A DNA stretch of 64,000 nucleotides from Cunninghamia lanceolata. Its lineage: Eukaryota; Streptophyta; Pinopsida; Cupressales; Cupressaceae. A program made the translations under genes and the position numbers. How positions within the stretch are numbered: position 1 is the first letter of the stretch; every line of letters begins with the position of its first letter. Of this stretch, positions 11,689 through 24,129 are shown piece by piece. The DNA lies in contig BSBN01000254.1 of the NCBI GenBank assembly GCA_027924645.1, positions 11,240,001-11,304,000 of the forward strand, in the 5' to 3' direction. The notes below the pieces were generated by a model. It saw nothing but the letters and a program-made list of their open reading frames with translations. It was not told where the DNA came from and searched no databases.

Positions 11689-12746
11689 TCCTCCTTGCGA
11701 CATGTGTCATCATGGAGCACCTCCAAAACATCACACCATTGACACATTTTCTTTGTTGCACCATTGGTTGAAAAGGTATGATTCATCAGGCTAGTGGAGC
11801 CGACCTCTTTGAAGCTTGATGAAGGAAAAGAAGATCATGGTCTCTCATTTTGAGAGCTCCACATGTCACAACTACACATGATTCTAAAGCCATAGGTCTA
11901 ACATCCTTTTATTGATGCACTATTGGCTAGTATTATATGAGCCATCAAAGTGGGCCTAGCTTCATATAAAGGGAGTCTTCGAAGCTGATGGAAGAAACAC
12001 AAATAAAGGATACACATGGTGATTTTGTGTGATGTTTCACCATTCAATGAACATTTGATGCATGACTATACTTGAATTCTAGAATGAAATTTCTAGAGTG
12101 CTAGATTTGTGAAATTAAATTTTTGGAATCAACCTAGAGCTATTAGATTTGCAAAGATCAATGGATAAGATTCTATAATATGTTTTCAATGCCATTGCTT
12201 GATGTAGGTGTTGAATTAATTGAGGCTACAAACTTGTAGACCATCATTAAATTTCATTTGAAGTGGGAGTAAAAAATTGTAATGTAACACATTTCACTCA
12301 CTTTACTATTACTTAGCACTTGTTTGAGAATAAGAAGAAAATTAAGAAGTTAAATCGTAGTATTGCACACAGGTAATTTAATTTGCAACTGGTAAGTGAT
12401 ATTATTTGTATTCTAGAAGCAAGAGGGTTGGGGAGATTGCAGTGCACTAGGGACTCAAATCTGGGATGTAAAAGAGTCAGTTTGTAGTAGTCTTTGTATA
12501 CATATTTTTAAATTATGGGTATGTGAAATAAAAAAATCCTACATTTCTTCAAATTAATTTATAAGCCTTTATTTTAAAAATTTCAATCTTTGAGTTTAGG
12601 TTTGATGGTTTACAAGCATGTCTACCACCACTACCACACAAGTGATTGGGAAAGGGAAAGGAATACACAAAATACTATGCCAAACTACTGTAACGTTTGG
12701 TAGGCTTAACTCTAAACTTTAATTTTCATGTGAGAAAAAGGATGGA
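11689..12746. other. gene-free stretch before decayed ORF
   Basis: No coding signature or repeat ends were recognised in this kilobase. Confidence 0.5.
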
Positions 12747-15700
12747 ATGCAAATACAAGATAACCTAGAAAAACCATTACCAATTAATAGTATCAGTACA
12801 CTATGGGTGGTTGGATTGGGACATCTGATGCTCCATAAGGTTTTTCCTTGCCCAAAATTTATCACGGTCTGTGCCCAAAATTACGATGAAAATAGAAAAG
12901 CAATTGTTAATAAATATAGACAAAAAGAAATGTTAACCATTATTACAACAAAAATTAGCAGACTATGGGGGTTTGCAACTAAAGATTTTGGAAACATCTA
13001 CATTGACCTAGGAAAGTTTGCTAGTGACTATGAAGCAACCAGTATAAATTCCAAAGTTTCTTTCTCTCAGAAAAATAACAGTGGATGGTTGTGTACTCAA
13101 AGAGAATCATATGCCTCCTTATGAAATTGAAAATTTTCAACAATGGGTTTACGATACTATTTCTATGCTAGCATTTTTCCTTGGATTGTATAGTAATAGG
13201 AAAGTGGATGCAATCCTCCTTGAAATGGTGTATAATATCCTTTTTTGTAATCCCCTATTAAATACATATTTATAGAGCATATTGTAGAATTCATGCAGAA
13301 ACAAATTTTAATGATTAAAGGAGGTTCTAATTCCAGTTCCAATACTAAGATATTTAGGTTCACAACCTACTTGTGCTATTTATTTCTAGTGTAGTTTAGT
13401 GGAACATTTGTGGCCAACAAGCTTTAGATTCAAATCTTCATAAATAATGAGGTGAAAAGAGTGGTTCCATTATATGATTAGACCCCTAGGATAAGGATGC
13501 ATGATGCTCAAAAGAACTAGAATCATTTTTTGGACTCATTTTTGGCTCCATTGTATTATACAATTATAGGTACTCCAATGCCTAGATTTCTTGAGTCTTG
13601 TAGAGATTCTATTCAACAAGGATCAAAAATACAATTGGCTAACTAATACTTCGTGCAAGAATATATCGTGCTAAGATTATATGGATCAGGAGTCGAGCCA
13701 AACAAACTTCCAATAAATGTGATATAGAGGGCTTTTGCTATGGAATATGGATGGAAGATGGACAATATAGATCAACTACACTTTTTTAGTTAGCAAAAGA
13801 AGATAATATTTCCTTAACTTTTTCATCTAGAGGGTTCACATTTGAGAGAAAAGATTTCACTATGGGACACCAAATTTTTAAATTTGATGTTTACCCTCAC
13901 TAGTAGTATGACCCATGTGATGTGATTAAAGAAAGGCTTCTGGACAATATGAATGTTAGAAGTAGAATTCAACATCAAAGTAAACCCTTGCTAGAAATAT
14001 TGAAAAACAAGAATTCTAAGGATGAGGTGGAAAAAGTAATGCAGGAAGTTGCTGCTGAGAAAGGTATTACTTTTGAATAATTGTTAGTAGAAATAATGAC
14101 ATTGAATCCACATAGAGTGGTAGAGATACCAATCACTATCAGGAGGTCAAGAAATTTTTATAAAAGTGTCGATCAACCATCTATTTAGAAAATAACTAGA
14201 GTATCTCAAAAAAGCTTGTAAAGTGGAACAATGGACATAAACAAAAATAAATGCCTTTTTGTCTATAAGGAAGGATCTAGATGATCCAAAAACTACTGCA
14301 GACTTTTGGGAGATCTGAGAAGATGAAGATTTTAGCAAATTGTTGAATATAGAGCATCCCTCTGAAGCAAATAATCATGAATCTGATGAAGATACTGATA
14401 GGTCAAATCAACCCTTGGATCCCACTAAAGAATATGCATACAAACCTGGTTTGAGTGATACCACAAAACAAATATATACTTCAAGAGAAACCATAGTTGA
14501 AAAATTAGGTTATGAAGGTGGTGGTTTGGGGCCCAAAGGACAAGCAATGCTTCAGTGGTAACATAGGTAAACCCTAAAAGAACTAGTGATTTCAAGGCAT
14601 TAGAGCTCATAAACAAGCTCAAATGCATACAAGGATAGATAGTACAATTGAATTTGTTGGAACTTTAAATCCTAACAATCAAATACAATAACAAGTACAA
14701 CTAGTACCACAAGGGTTTTTAGATCTTTGAGATAGTCATTCGATTAGTAAAGGAGGTGGTGGAGAATCTAGTACTACTGGTGGCGATGGTATGGGTAGTA
14801 GTGGTCAACAAGTACTACAACAACAAAATACTTAGAAGAGGCCAATACTAGAAGATTATATACATAATCTTAGAGATTAAGGCATTCTAAAGAGGCCAAA
14901 GCTTATGACAAGTCAAAGTCTAGCTACCTCCATTTCCACCTCAAAGGAATTATTTCCAGAAGGCACCCATAGTGTTGTTAGTGTGACTTGGATAGGAATG
15001 ACTAATCCTCAGCCTCAAATAATTATAGATGCCCCCTACACTACAAGTACTCCTTAGCTATTTAATCATTTGATTGTGTTAGTAGTCCTATGTTTTGATT
15101 ACAAAGTAAAAAATTCTAAAAGACAGAAGAAGCAAGTGCTAGAGAGTACATCTATTGTAACTTCAGAGCCTACAAGAACTAGGGTATTTCCTACATAAGA
15201 CCTAGATATAGAAAGTATGGAGTACATGCTTGTTGTGCCCAAAATTAAAAATAAACCATAGAATTAGATGCAACACTTTGACTATGAGGTGAGCACTGTC
15301 TAAGTGGATTTTTTTGGAATAAAAAATGTTGACAAAATTAAGGTATCAAAAAGGAACAATGATGTGGTGTACACATCATTGCTAAAGCAAGAGAGATAGA
15401 AATAGGTTGCAGAGAAAAATAAAATTTTAGTTATAGGAAGACCTATAAAATGAGAAAGAAAAGAGGAAAGAAACAAATAACAAGAGTAATAAATTAGATA
15501 AAAGGATAAGAAATCTACCTCTACATCCATAAGAAAAGAGAATGAACAGATAGAGGTGGAACTAAATGAGCAGAAGCAAATGTTAGAGAAAAGAATAAAT
15601 AATTATAATAATGAAAGAGCTAATTTAAAAAAGTTACAACAAAATATAATGGAAGCCAAGGCCTTACAAAAGAAATTAGAAGAAAAACTAGATGAATAGA

Positions 15701-16480
15701 CACAAAAAGTAGACTTGTGGGAACATAAAATTGAGGAAGAGAAGAACCACTAAAAAAATATAGCTACAATTGAAGAATTCAAAATATGAAATAATGTCTT
15801 CCCAAAAAAAAAGTATTTGAATTTTATAGAAAAATAGTGAAGCATATAAAACAAAACATTTGGGAGGAAATAATGCAGAGGATTGATGTTTTGTCTAAAT
15901 TGTTTGCATTTATTGATGGTTTGAAAGTACAAAATATGAAGCTCAAACAATACATTCTTGACAATATATAGGTGACTTCAAGTCAAAAAATTGCAAAGAA
16001 AATTTTGCTAACAATATATAAAATCAATGACAATGAATTGGCATCCAAAGGAAATCACAACAAGATTGATGCCTAAATAAATGCATCATCTATCATTTGG
16101 GAGTTTATGAAGCTAGATGAAGCATATGAATTTTTGGATCAGGTTGTAAAATTGTTGCAGAAGCTGCATATAAAGGAAGAATACTTGAAAGAGCTTGGTT
16201 TTCCATGGGATTTTTACAAAACAGAGTGATACATTAGAAATGGTTCTCTCAAAAAGAACATGGAGGATACAATGAAGTTGGATTTGGACTAGTTTCCTCA
16301 AAAGATAGATGAGGTAAAAAAATTTGATTCCATTAAACCAATGATAAGATTGAATGCAACTTTGATTAATACATTAAAGTTACAAGTCAATTATGAATTA
16401 CTATCAAATTTATAAGTCATATACTATGAGTTAGAACATATTGTACTTCAATCAGATGAATAGTGGAGCATGCTATAAAA
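12747..16480 (+). pseudogene. decayed long ORF, G-patch-like and coiled-coil segments
   Basis: Translating through many stops and a few frameshifts gives protein-like sequence along some 3.5 kb. An N-terminal helical region contains FQQWVYDTISML. A middle part contains RLYGSGVEPNKLP. An acidic stretch precedes KLGYEGGGLGPKGQ, which resembles a G-patch motif. Ser/Gly-rich and basic parts follow, and near 15540-15730 there is a Glu/Lys/Gln-rich coiled coil. Most stops are TAA or TAG at places where Gln fits. The family is unknown. The layout (helical domain, charged middle, coiled coil) resembles the LTR-borne frame at 30383, which hints at a retroelement accessory ORF, but the resemblance is weak. 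Confidence 0.5.
14340..14561 (+). other. G-patch-like fragment in decayed ORF
   Basis: A 73-residue open piece with an acidic start and a Gly-rich end, EKLGYEGGGLGPKGQ, similar to the glycine spacing of G-patch RNA-binding motifs. G-patches occur in host RNA-processing proteins and in some retroelement polyproteins. Only the first half of the motif can be read before a stop, so the call is tentative. Confidence 0.4.
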
Positions 16481-17079
16481 GCTAATAGAATGATTTGTTA
16501 ATTTGATAATACTTCTATGTACATTGTATTGCTTCATTTGAAAATCAATATGAGACTCTTCCATTTTTGTGTTCAAATTATCTATATTATTTAATTGCCT
16601 AATTTAGGAAAATTCTAGTTTCTAGATACACATTAAACATTTGATAATGTTATGTATGCTAGTGTTATTGTTAGTATGTATTTAGTTGAATGCATGTAAC
16701 ACTTATCAATATCACACAATAATAATATGAAATTATTAATAAATGGAAATAGAAAAATGTGTAAAATTTAGATGCTAAAATAAAATCAATTTTGGAAACA
16801 ATCTTTAAAATTTAGATTGCAAAATGGAACATTGGAAAATAGTAGTATGTTAATCTATTAATTTTTAAACAAAAAATGAAAAATGTAATCACAATTTAGT
16901 GATAGAAAAATAAAATATCATCAACAATAGTTTGGAGTCTAGAATATGAAATACATTATAAATGCCTAGTAAGTTCTAAAACTCTTCCATAAATGCCAAA
17001 TAATCTCCTCAATTTGACCATGAGATTGAGAGACATCCTCATCCTGATCTTCATTTCTTTGCTTTGCATACACCCACTT
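16481..17079. other. very AT-rich spacer
   Basis: No gene is visible. Dense A/T runs lie between the decayed plus-strand ORF and the minus-strand transposase relic. Confidence 0.5.
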
Positions 17080-19450
17080 AAGTGCACCTCCTCATATGAC
17101 TACATGTGTTATTCATTGTGTCACTATCATGTGTACTAGTATGGTTTGAAGTGTTGCAGTACCCTCTTCTTTCACATATGGGCCTCTAAATTGTGAGTGA
17201 CCTTTCCAAAGGAAAATTTTGGATATCATACCTAGTTGTATACATTCTCAAGCAATTTTCCAAATTCTTGTCAAGTTTGTTTATTATCTTTGATTTCGAG
17301 AACCCCAATACATTGAAAATTCTCATCCTCAACTGGCCCCAATATAATGGCTTGACATAAATCAACAACTATGAAATATTTTGATATTGAAGATCACTTA
17401 ATATTTTTCTCTAACTTAACGTTGGCCAAATTTTTTTTATCTATCCATTTAGAAGGGACCCCATGAGTTTAAACTATTCCATAATTTTGATGTTGCAAAA
17501 TGGGATGATTTCTCTATCATCTTAAATTTAATTATAATTTCTTCTATTTACTATCCATTAAATCCTAAACTTTTGGAAAAATGATTGACCAAGGTCTTTA
17601 TCTTGTTATGAAAATTAGTTGGTTGACAGTTGACCCAATATTTAGGATACACAATAGACACAGCTTCAAGCAGTTCATCGTGAGGGAATCGATCCCTAAT
17701 CTCTGAGGAAAGAGATATTGCAATATCCTTTAAAGTAGTACTTAAAAAATTAATAATGTTGTCAAAAGATTCCCTTTTAATGTATGTACTTCTTTGATAG
17801 TGTGTCTGACCTTGGTAAAATGGTGCATTGGTATCTCATATCCCCATACAAAGACACATAACTCCATGTTTTCATTAAACTATAAAAAACTAGCAGGATT
17901 GATGCACATTTGTCATTATGTGCTAGCTACTAAATTTTGGACTTATAAATGACCACCTTGATAGATATAGAGAGGGTCATGCATATCATTTTATGTAGTT
18001 TAGTATATTCTAAAATATACATAATTCTTTCTTTAGATTTTTTCACAACAATCTTCTTTTCCTCTAGCATGGGAAGAATACATGATAAAGTTAACAGTGT
18101 CTCTATGTCACTTAACCTATTTAAGAGGTACAAAGCTTTGTCTATTGTGGGGTGATGTTCATACATTACTCCAATAAATGATTGATATTATGAAAAACTC
18201 ATAGTATTGTTCCATACAAGGAGATCCATCTAGTATCAACATCCTTATGAAGCTTGTTTCCTATAGTTATTCCATTAGAAAAATATTGAAATTCCATAAA
18301 CCATTTGGGACATCAATAGAAGTATGAGTAGAGCTCATGGATTAGATCTTCAACTTTTGATGCTGTAGAAAACTTGCTCACAATTTTATATGCTAAATTC
18401 ATTCTGTTGGACATGCAGTGAATGAAAATCATGTATGGTGAAAAAGAGGTTTGTAGCTTTATGCAAAGACTATTCCTATGACCTTGCATTACCAAATCTC
18501 CATCAACCCCTACACACACCAACTTTTTGGCAATTGTGTTCTTATCCATATATCCAATTTAATTTAAAGATTTCTTAACTAGTTCAAATAGATTTTGCGA
18601 TGTCACATTCTCCTTCATTTCATAAATAAAGAGTAGATGAGGTTGGTAGAATGTTTGTCTACAGTATACACTTGCATACATAACCAAGAAGTATTATCGA
18701 CTACTGTAATTTCATTTAAAGATAATGAAATAAAGGTTGAATCTTTTATTTTTTTTGTAAATATTGTTTCTCCACCTCAGCAAGACAACTTGCCAATTCC
18801 CATCCACTATTTATTGACCAATGTGTGTTAGGAAAGTTAGGAATGCCCATAAAAGATAATAAATTATTATAATCTAGGTAGTCTATCATAAGATTCCCTC
18901 TGGTCAAAAATATGAAAACAACACTCAACTAAACAACTTTTCTATTTGTGCTTCTCCCATCATCTTTCCAAGTTGAGCTTCAATTGAACCTCCACATGCA
19001 ACAAGCTTCACCTTTCTTTGCATATTCCCATAACATTTAACGGAATTACTAACATGAAGACATTCTTCATTTGATTTACATCTTATCATTGTTTTTTTCT
19101 TTCCATCTATGATTTGATTTTCATAAACTTTACCAATATGTTTTTCTATAGTGTCAAGTTTTAGCTACAACTTTTTGTCCCTACTATATTTCTAACTATA
19201 AATATTACACTTGTATTTTGTTGGATGTTCATTTTTATTTACATGTTGCACTAGTTCAATGAATGGGTACTTTGACACCCAATCAATATAAATATTCCTT
19301 GTCATACCCCACTCATACCCCATTTTAATTTGGCTTTTCTTTTCCCCTTGTGTGCAAGATATACATCTTCCTTATCACTTGTTGAGGCCAAATTTATTCA
19401 TATTATCAATTTGTCTACCCTGGGTATCCCCTAGAACATCATCTATGGTA
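17080..19450 (-). pseudogene. hAT-superfamily-like transposase relic
   Basis: Read on the minus strand, the segment gives a transposase-like order. A zinc-finger-like start near 19250 (WVSKYPFIELVQH, KYKCNIYS) is followed by the core near 18313-18549, with KLVCVGVDGDLVMQGHRNSL then YMIFIHCMSNRMNLAYKIVS. These match the 'DGA..M.G...G......P....IHC..HR..L' signature of plant and animal hAT-like (ZNF862/DUF4371-type) transposases. IETLLTLSCILPMLEEKK and a C-terminal FPHDELLEAVSIVYPKYW follow. Several stops and frameshifts break it, so it is inactive. I could not find terminal inverted repeats or an 8-bp target duplication. Confidence 0.65.
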
Positions 19451-19540
19451 TTTTCATCCAAGTCAATGAACACATTTAGACTACATTGGGTATCCTCTAG
19501 AACATCATCTATGACATTGTCATCCTAATCCAGGTCAATT
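19421..19540. repeat. 66-bp tandem duplication
   Basis: The block starting TGGGTATCCCCTAGAACATC at 19421 recurs at 19487 with few changes. On the minus strand it repeats an acidic 22-residue unit (core DDVL-D-TQ) near the N-terminal end of the transposase relic. Confidence 0.7.
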
Positions 19541-20499
19541 AACTCATTCAAATATTTCTCTGAGGTATTGTATTGTTTGTTAATATATGGTACAAGTGTT
19601 GATATTGTAGCTCTATCTAATGGACCACAAACATTACCAAAGTATAATATTATGTTTTTTTGTATTTTGATGACCTCCCTTCACTATTTTTAGGAAACAT
19701 ATTCTTGCTCCAGATCTCTCACAAAATAAAAGATGAAAAAAGTGCCTTATTTTTAAGAAGGAATCATATAATATAGATCCTTGGGCCCTAGATGGATCCC
19801 TACTCAATATCATCTATATGAATGAAGTAAAACTAGAAAGAAGAAAAATAATCTTATAACACTATAAATAAATGATCACTTACATTTAGGCTTTCACTAA
19901 CTTACTAATGCTTGTAGTTGTAACCTGCCTATGATCCAAATCAAGAGCTCAAAGTAGAACAAAATGTGTAAAATATTAATCAAACTTTTGATTGTATTTA
20001 TATCAATCTATATTTGGGGAATTCCGTGGGTTTTTAAATGACAGAATAATAATTTGGTGAATATCACATGATTATAAAATGGTGCATATAAATGTTGGGT
20101 GAATTGGACCTTGATCAAGCACATACATTATAGTTTTCAAGGCATTTATGGCCCTCAAATTAGCATGGAATTATAATGGTGTTAGTGAAATAGGTCCTCA
20201 TACATGGTGAACATTTTAATGCTATTGGTGAATATGTGGGTAAATTAAAACTTGTCTCCAAAATTCCAGGTGAATCACCATTAGAAATACATAGGTTACC
20301 ATGGTGAAAGTATTAGTTAGAAATGCCTTATAAAATAAATTGGTGGTGAATTCAAATGCATTTGACCAATAATTCATAAAATCTAGACAATTTGTCTTGT
20401 CATTGGTTGCAATATATTCAACAAATTTAAATTTGCATATATGAACTATTTTTCAATTGGTGAAGATTCGCCACTAAAAAAATCACTGACTAGTTGTCC
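19541..20499. other. gene-free stretch
   Basis: No motif or repeat end was recognised. Several GGTGAAT-type short repeats occur around 20050-20350, but no clear unit can be defined. Confidence 0.45.
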
Positions 20500-20960
20500 T
20501 TGGCTATGTAGATGATGATGTAGAAGAAGGAGAAGATGAACTAGATGACATTGTTGAAGGCAATTGAATATTGTTCTTGTGACGAAGATGCTTCAACTCA
20601 CCATTCTATTTTTTATAACAATTATGTTCATCATGCCTTATTTTCTTACAATAAGCATAAGTGTTTGTATCCTTCTTAGATTTATCCTCTTTAGAATAGG
20701 TGGGAGGCTTATTAACTTAATTTGATCCTATCTTAGATTTTGGTTTCTTCTTTCCTTTTTCTTTTAATGATTGAGCTACCAATGCATGAATCTTGGGAAG
20801 TCTATCTAAATCAATAAGTGTAGCATGCTCTCTAGTCAAATGATCACAAGACAATTGAAGAGAAGGCATAGTGAATTCATCACCTAAGGAATCCATAGTG
20901 GAATAAAAGGTAGAAGAAAATACTACATATGGCCCTTTTAATTTAGAGAAATTCAAGAAT
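20500..20960 (-). pseudogene. Copia-type Gag fragment
   Basis: The minus strand encodes SSTFYSTMDSLGDEFTMPSL, then a basic Lys-rich linker, then a decayed zinc knuckle (YCKKIRHDEHNC, with the first Cys apparently changed to Tyr). This order matches the C-terminal half of plant Ty1/copia Gag (UBN2-type). At least one stop separates the pieces. No Copia pol or LTRs were seen nearby, so this is a truncated relic. Confidence 0.6.
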
Positions 20961-22164
20961 ATGCATTTCGTATCAAATTTATCTTTCCCACTGTAGTGCC
21001 ATAAATTGTTACCACTTATAATTTCACACTAGGTTTGCCACTCGATTTAGCATGTATGTTTTCTCTACTTGATATGTGCATATTTCACTGCTTTTCTAAG
21101 AAATTGGGTGAAATTCCTTGACAACTAGAATTCCAAGAGCAAATTTCACTAGGACACTAGTGCTGGGCACTAGAATCTAGAGGGTTGGATTCAAAGATTT
21201 TGAATTTGAATGTTGGCCTTGTTACCTTGAGCAATTCAACTTGTTGGCCTCAACCAAAATGGGCCCTCAAAAAGTACTTGGGATTCATATATAAGAAACC
21301 CTCTCTCCCTCATTTTGATACATGATGGATCTATCAAAAAGCTCTCTAATTTTTATTCTTTCATGCAATCCAAATTTTATTAAAGTTCTCTACTTGTGAA
21401 GACTATTTGTTATTTGCACTAACCCTTGCTGGTATTTGAGGAAGCTTCTTCCTTCTCCATTAACTCCTTGTGGCTGATTTGTTTTACGACATTAATCCAT
21501 CAAGGGTTTCATGCTTGCGGTAAGAGAATTTCATGATATTAGTTTACTATCATTTGTTTTGCCTCTATTCATCACAAACACACACTCTCTATCATCATCA
21601 TCATCATTACTATTGTGAAGGTGGGAATACCAACATATGGTTTGACTAAGGAAAGGGCCAATACAACACAACTATTTGATCTCTTTTTGCATGCTTAGAT
21701 CTAAACAAAGGTTTCCAACATCGAAAAGGTGATAGAGAGCCAAAAGAAATAAATACAAATATCATCAAACATAAGTTTTGTCCATATAGAACCCTAAAGA
21801 CACTGGCACTCGATGCTAGTGTCCTACCCATTATGTCCCAATTTTTAGTGCCAAGTTCCATCAGATATCCTCATTTCTATTCTGCACTTATTTTTGTAAA
21901 CAATAACTTTCATCTATACTTTTTCTCAGTTAGTTAGTGTGGTCTTCACATTTCTTAGTTCAATCAACCCATTAGTTTTTAGTCTCTCATCTTTATGAAA
22001 AATGAACAAATTCCCCACCAACATAGCTTGGCTCTTGTCTAGGGACACCAACCAAGCCTAGAACCATTGGTGGCTTGTGTTCTAAAGTATTTTATCTTGT
22101 GTATTTATAAAACAAAACACTTTCTCCTTTATCTTTATTTCTCCTTATATTTTTCTAAATCAAC
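20961..22164. other. gene-free stretch
   Basis: Short open frames only. An (ATC)n run lies near 21592-21610. The 71-residue antisense frame at 21646-21861 has no supporting motif. Confidence 0.5.
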
Positions 22165-23500
22165 ATGTTCCCTTCTTTTCTTACATCACTTTCCATATTT
22201 CCTCAAAAGGATTGTGAGAGTGATGTTCCATTTCAAGCATGTGATGGTGACTTAGATCTTCCTATGACACTCTATTCTTTTGATCCATCTCCTAAAATTC
22301 CTCATACTTGTGAGGATATTTTGGTGCAGAAGAATGAAATCATTGACACATTTCTTAACATTACTTTACCTTCTCTTGACTTTGATGCTCTCTCTTCTAG
22401 CGATGAGGCATTAGTAGATGAAGAGTCTCACCTAACATTATATCCCCCATAGATAGATGTTAAACTTACTACTTCTACTTATATCACATCTTCCATAGTC
22501 CATGATGATTCCATGTCTCTTCTTATTTCTCTCCCTCCTTTAATACATGTTCAAGCACCTTGGACATCACTAAGGATGTGGAGAGTCCTTTTCTTATCTC
22601 AAACCTTTGGTTATGTGTTAAACTCTTTGGACATAACAGAGGATGTGGATATCTCTCTATCTTCCTTCATGACCTGTGAACATCCTATCCTTACATTTGG
22701 TGACATTTCTTCATCACATCATTCTCAAGCAACTATTGATAATATTTCTTTTTCTATCATTGATGAATCTTCTTTGAGTGATCATGAGACTCATACTTTT
22801 ATAGACCCCTTATCTTATCATGATGGAATCTAATCGTGTCCATCCCCTCCTTCTTCCTTGGAGGATGAATCCTCTATTGAAGATAAAGGTGAGTGTGCTT
22901 GTATCATTCATCACTTTGAGAATATGAATTTGGTTAGAAGTCATCCTTCAATACATATTGATTATTCTCCTACTATATCTCTTGAGATTATTATATCCAC
23001 TCTTTTGGAAAATTAGTTAATTACTCTTCCCCCTCCTACGCACAATATTTTTTCTAAGGATAGTCATTCCACATTTCCTTCTTGTGGGTATCATAGAGTG
23101 TTGGGCCATTATACCAACCAATGTTAGGCATTAAAAGAGATAATACAAGACCTTATTGATATAGGTACCATTCATGTCTCACCTTATGATACATCTTTTC
23201 CTTCTTTACATAATGATGACATTGATTCAATAGTTGAATCCGTACAAAGTCATGACACCTTTTTTGCTCACGATGAATATGATATTGGATATGATACTTC
23301 TCACACATGTACTTCTATTGTAGATCAGCCTCGTATAGCTATGGAGCCTATTTCTATTCACACCAATTCTTATAATTCTCTTCATGAAAAAACTAAACAG
23401 ACCTCTTCTAATGACTTGATGTTTCAATCTTTTGTTGATGTTCCTTGTATATCTTCTACATTTATCAGGGGCACATTTTTATCTTCATAGAATTTTCTTT
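22165..23500 (+). pseudogene. Ty3/gypsy-type Gag-region relic
   Basis: A Ser/Asp/His-rich, low-complexity protein-like region reads in plus orientation through several stops. Near 23085-23160 it contains CGYHRVLGHYTNQC followed by ALKEIIQDLIDIGTI. The C-x2-H-x4-H-x4-C finger followed by a 'LK..IQDLI..G' helix is the usual form in Tat-like plant gypsy Gag. No protease or RT follows. It is probably an isolated, old gag segment. Confidence 0.55.
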
Positions 23501-23594
23501 CTCCTTCTCTTTTCTAGGTGCACTTTCCTAAAACTTCAAGATATACCTCTATCCATCTCACCTAGACTTTCTTCCTTCTTTAACCTCTACACAT

Positions 23595-23866
23595 GACATT
23601 GAGATTAGCTTTATCATCTTTTTGAGACTCTCCTATTATGATATCAAGTTTATGTCTATTATAATATTGAGAGTCCTTACTTATGACATCAAGCTAACAT
23701 CTATCAACATTGTGGTATTCCTCTATTATGTAATTGTGCTTACCTTTGTTATAATATTGAGAGCCCTTAGTTATGATAGTGAGTTCACCTCTATCATCAC
23801 TTTATGACTACCTCTACTATGACATTGAAATCACATCTATCATAATAGGAAAACTACCTTATCCTT
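23595..23866 (+). repeat. 45-bp minisatellite, six units
   Basis: Six imperfect units start at 23595, 23640, 23685, 23730, 23775 and 23821, a period of 45 bp throughout (last step 46). The unit runs roughly GA(C/T)AT(T/C)(A/G)AG...ATCTATCAT. The plus-strand frame 23622-23807 repeats a 15-residue unit (YD-K---I-ILRVL). It directly follows the gag-like relic. Confidence 0.8.
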
Positions 23867-24129
23867 TCTCAGGTAACAATACAACTTATCTTTTTTACCC
23901 TTCATGTGGACACTTTTATTTCCATACCCCTTCTCACTTACCTTAAATTCAATTGCATACATTTATTTATGCATTTATTTCAATGGAGTCAAATATTCTA
24001 CTCACATGTGCATCCATACATGCACCTTGCTTTATTTTGACACCTTGTGGTGTTGGTGTCTAATATGCTCTTCAAGGCATTGTTCCTTTTTTTCTACTTG
24101 AGGCATTATCTACTTTTACTCTCACTAAC

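Noticed and set aside
14340..14561. Integrated plant pararetrovirus, suggested by the G-patch-like motif
   Set aside because: No RT, movement protein or coat protein motif lies nearby. The fragment is embedded in a non-viral-looking decayed frame.
21646..21861. 71-residue antisense frame as a gene
   Set aside because: No motif, no neighbours in phase and a composition matching the surrounding non-coding DNA.
23595..23866. CRISPR-like array
   Set aside because: Units are contiguous, diverged and without unique spacers. It is a minisatellite in eukaryotic DNA.
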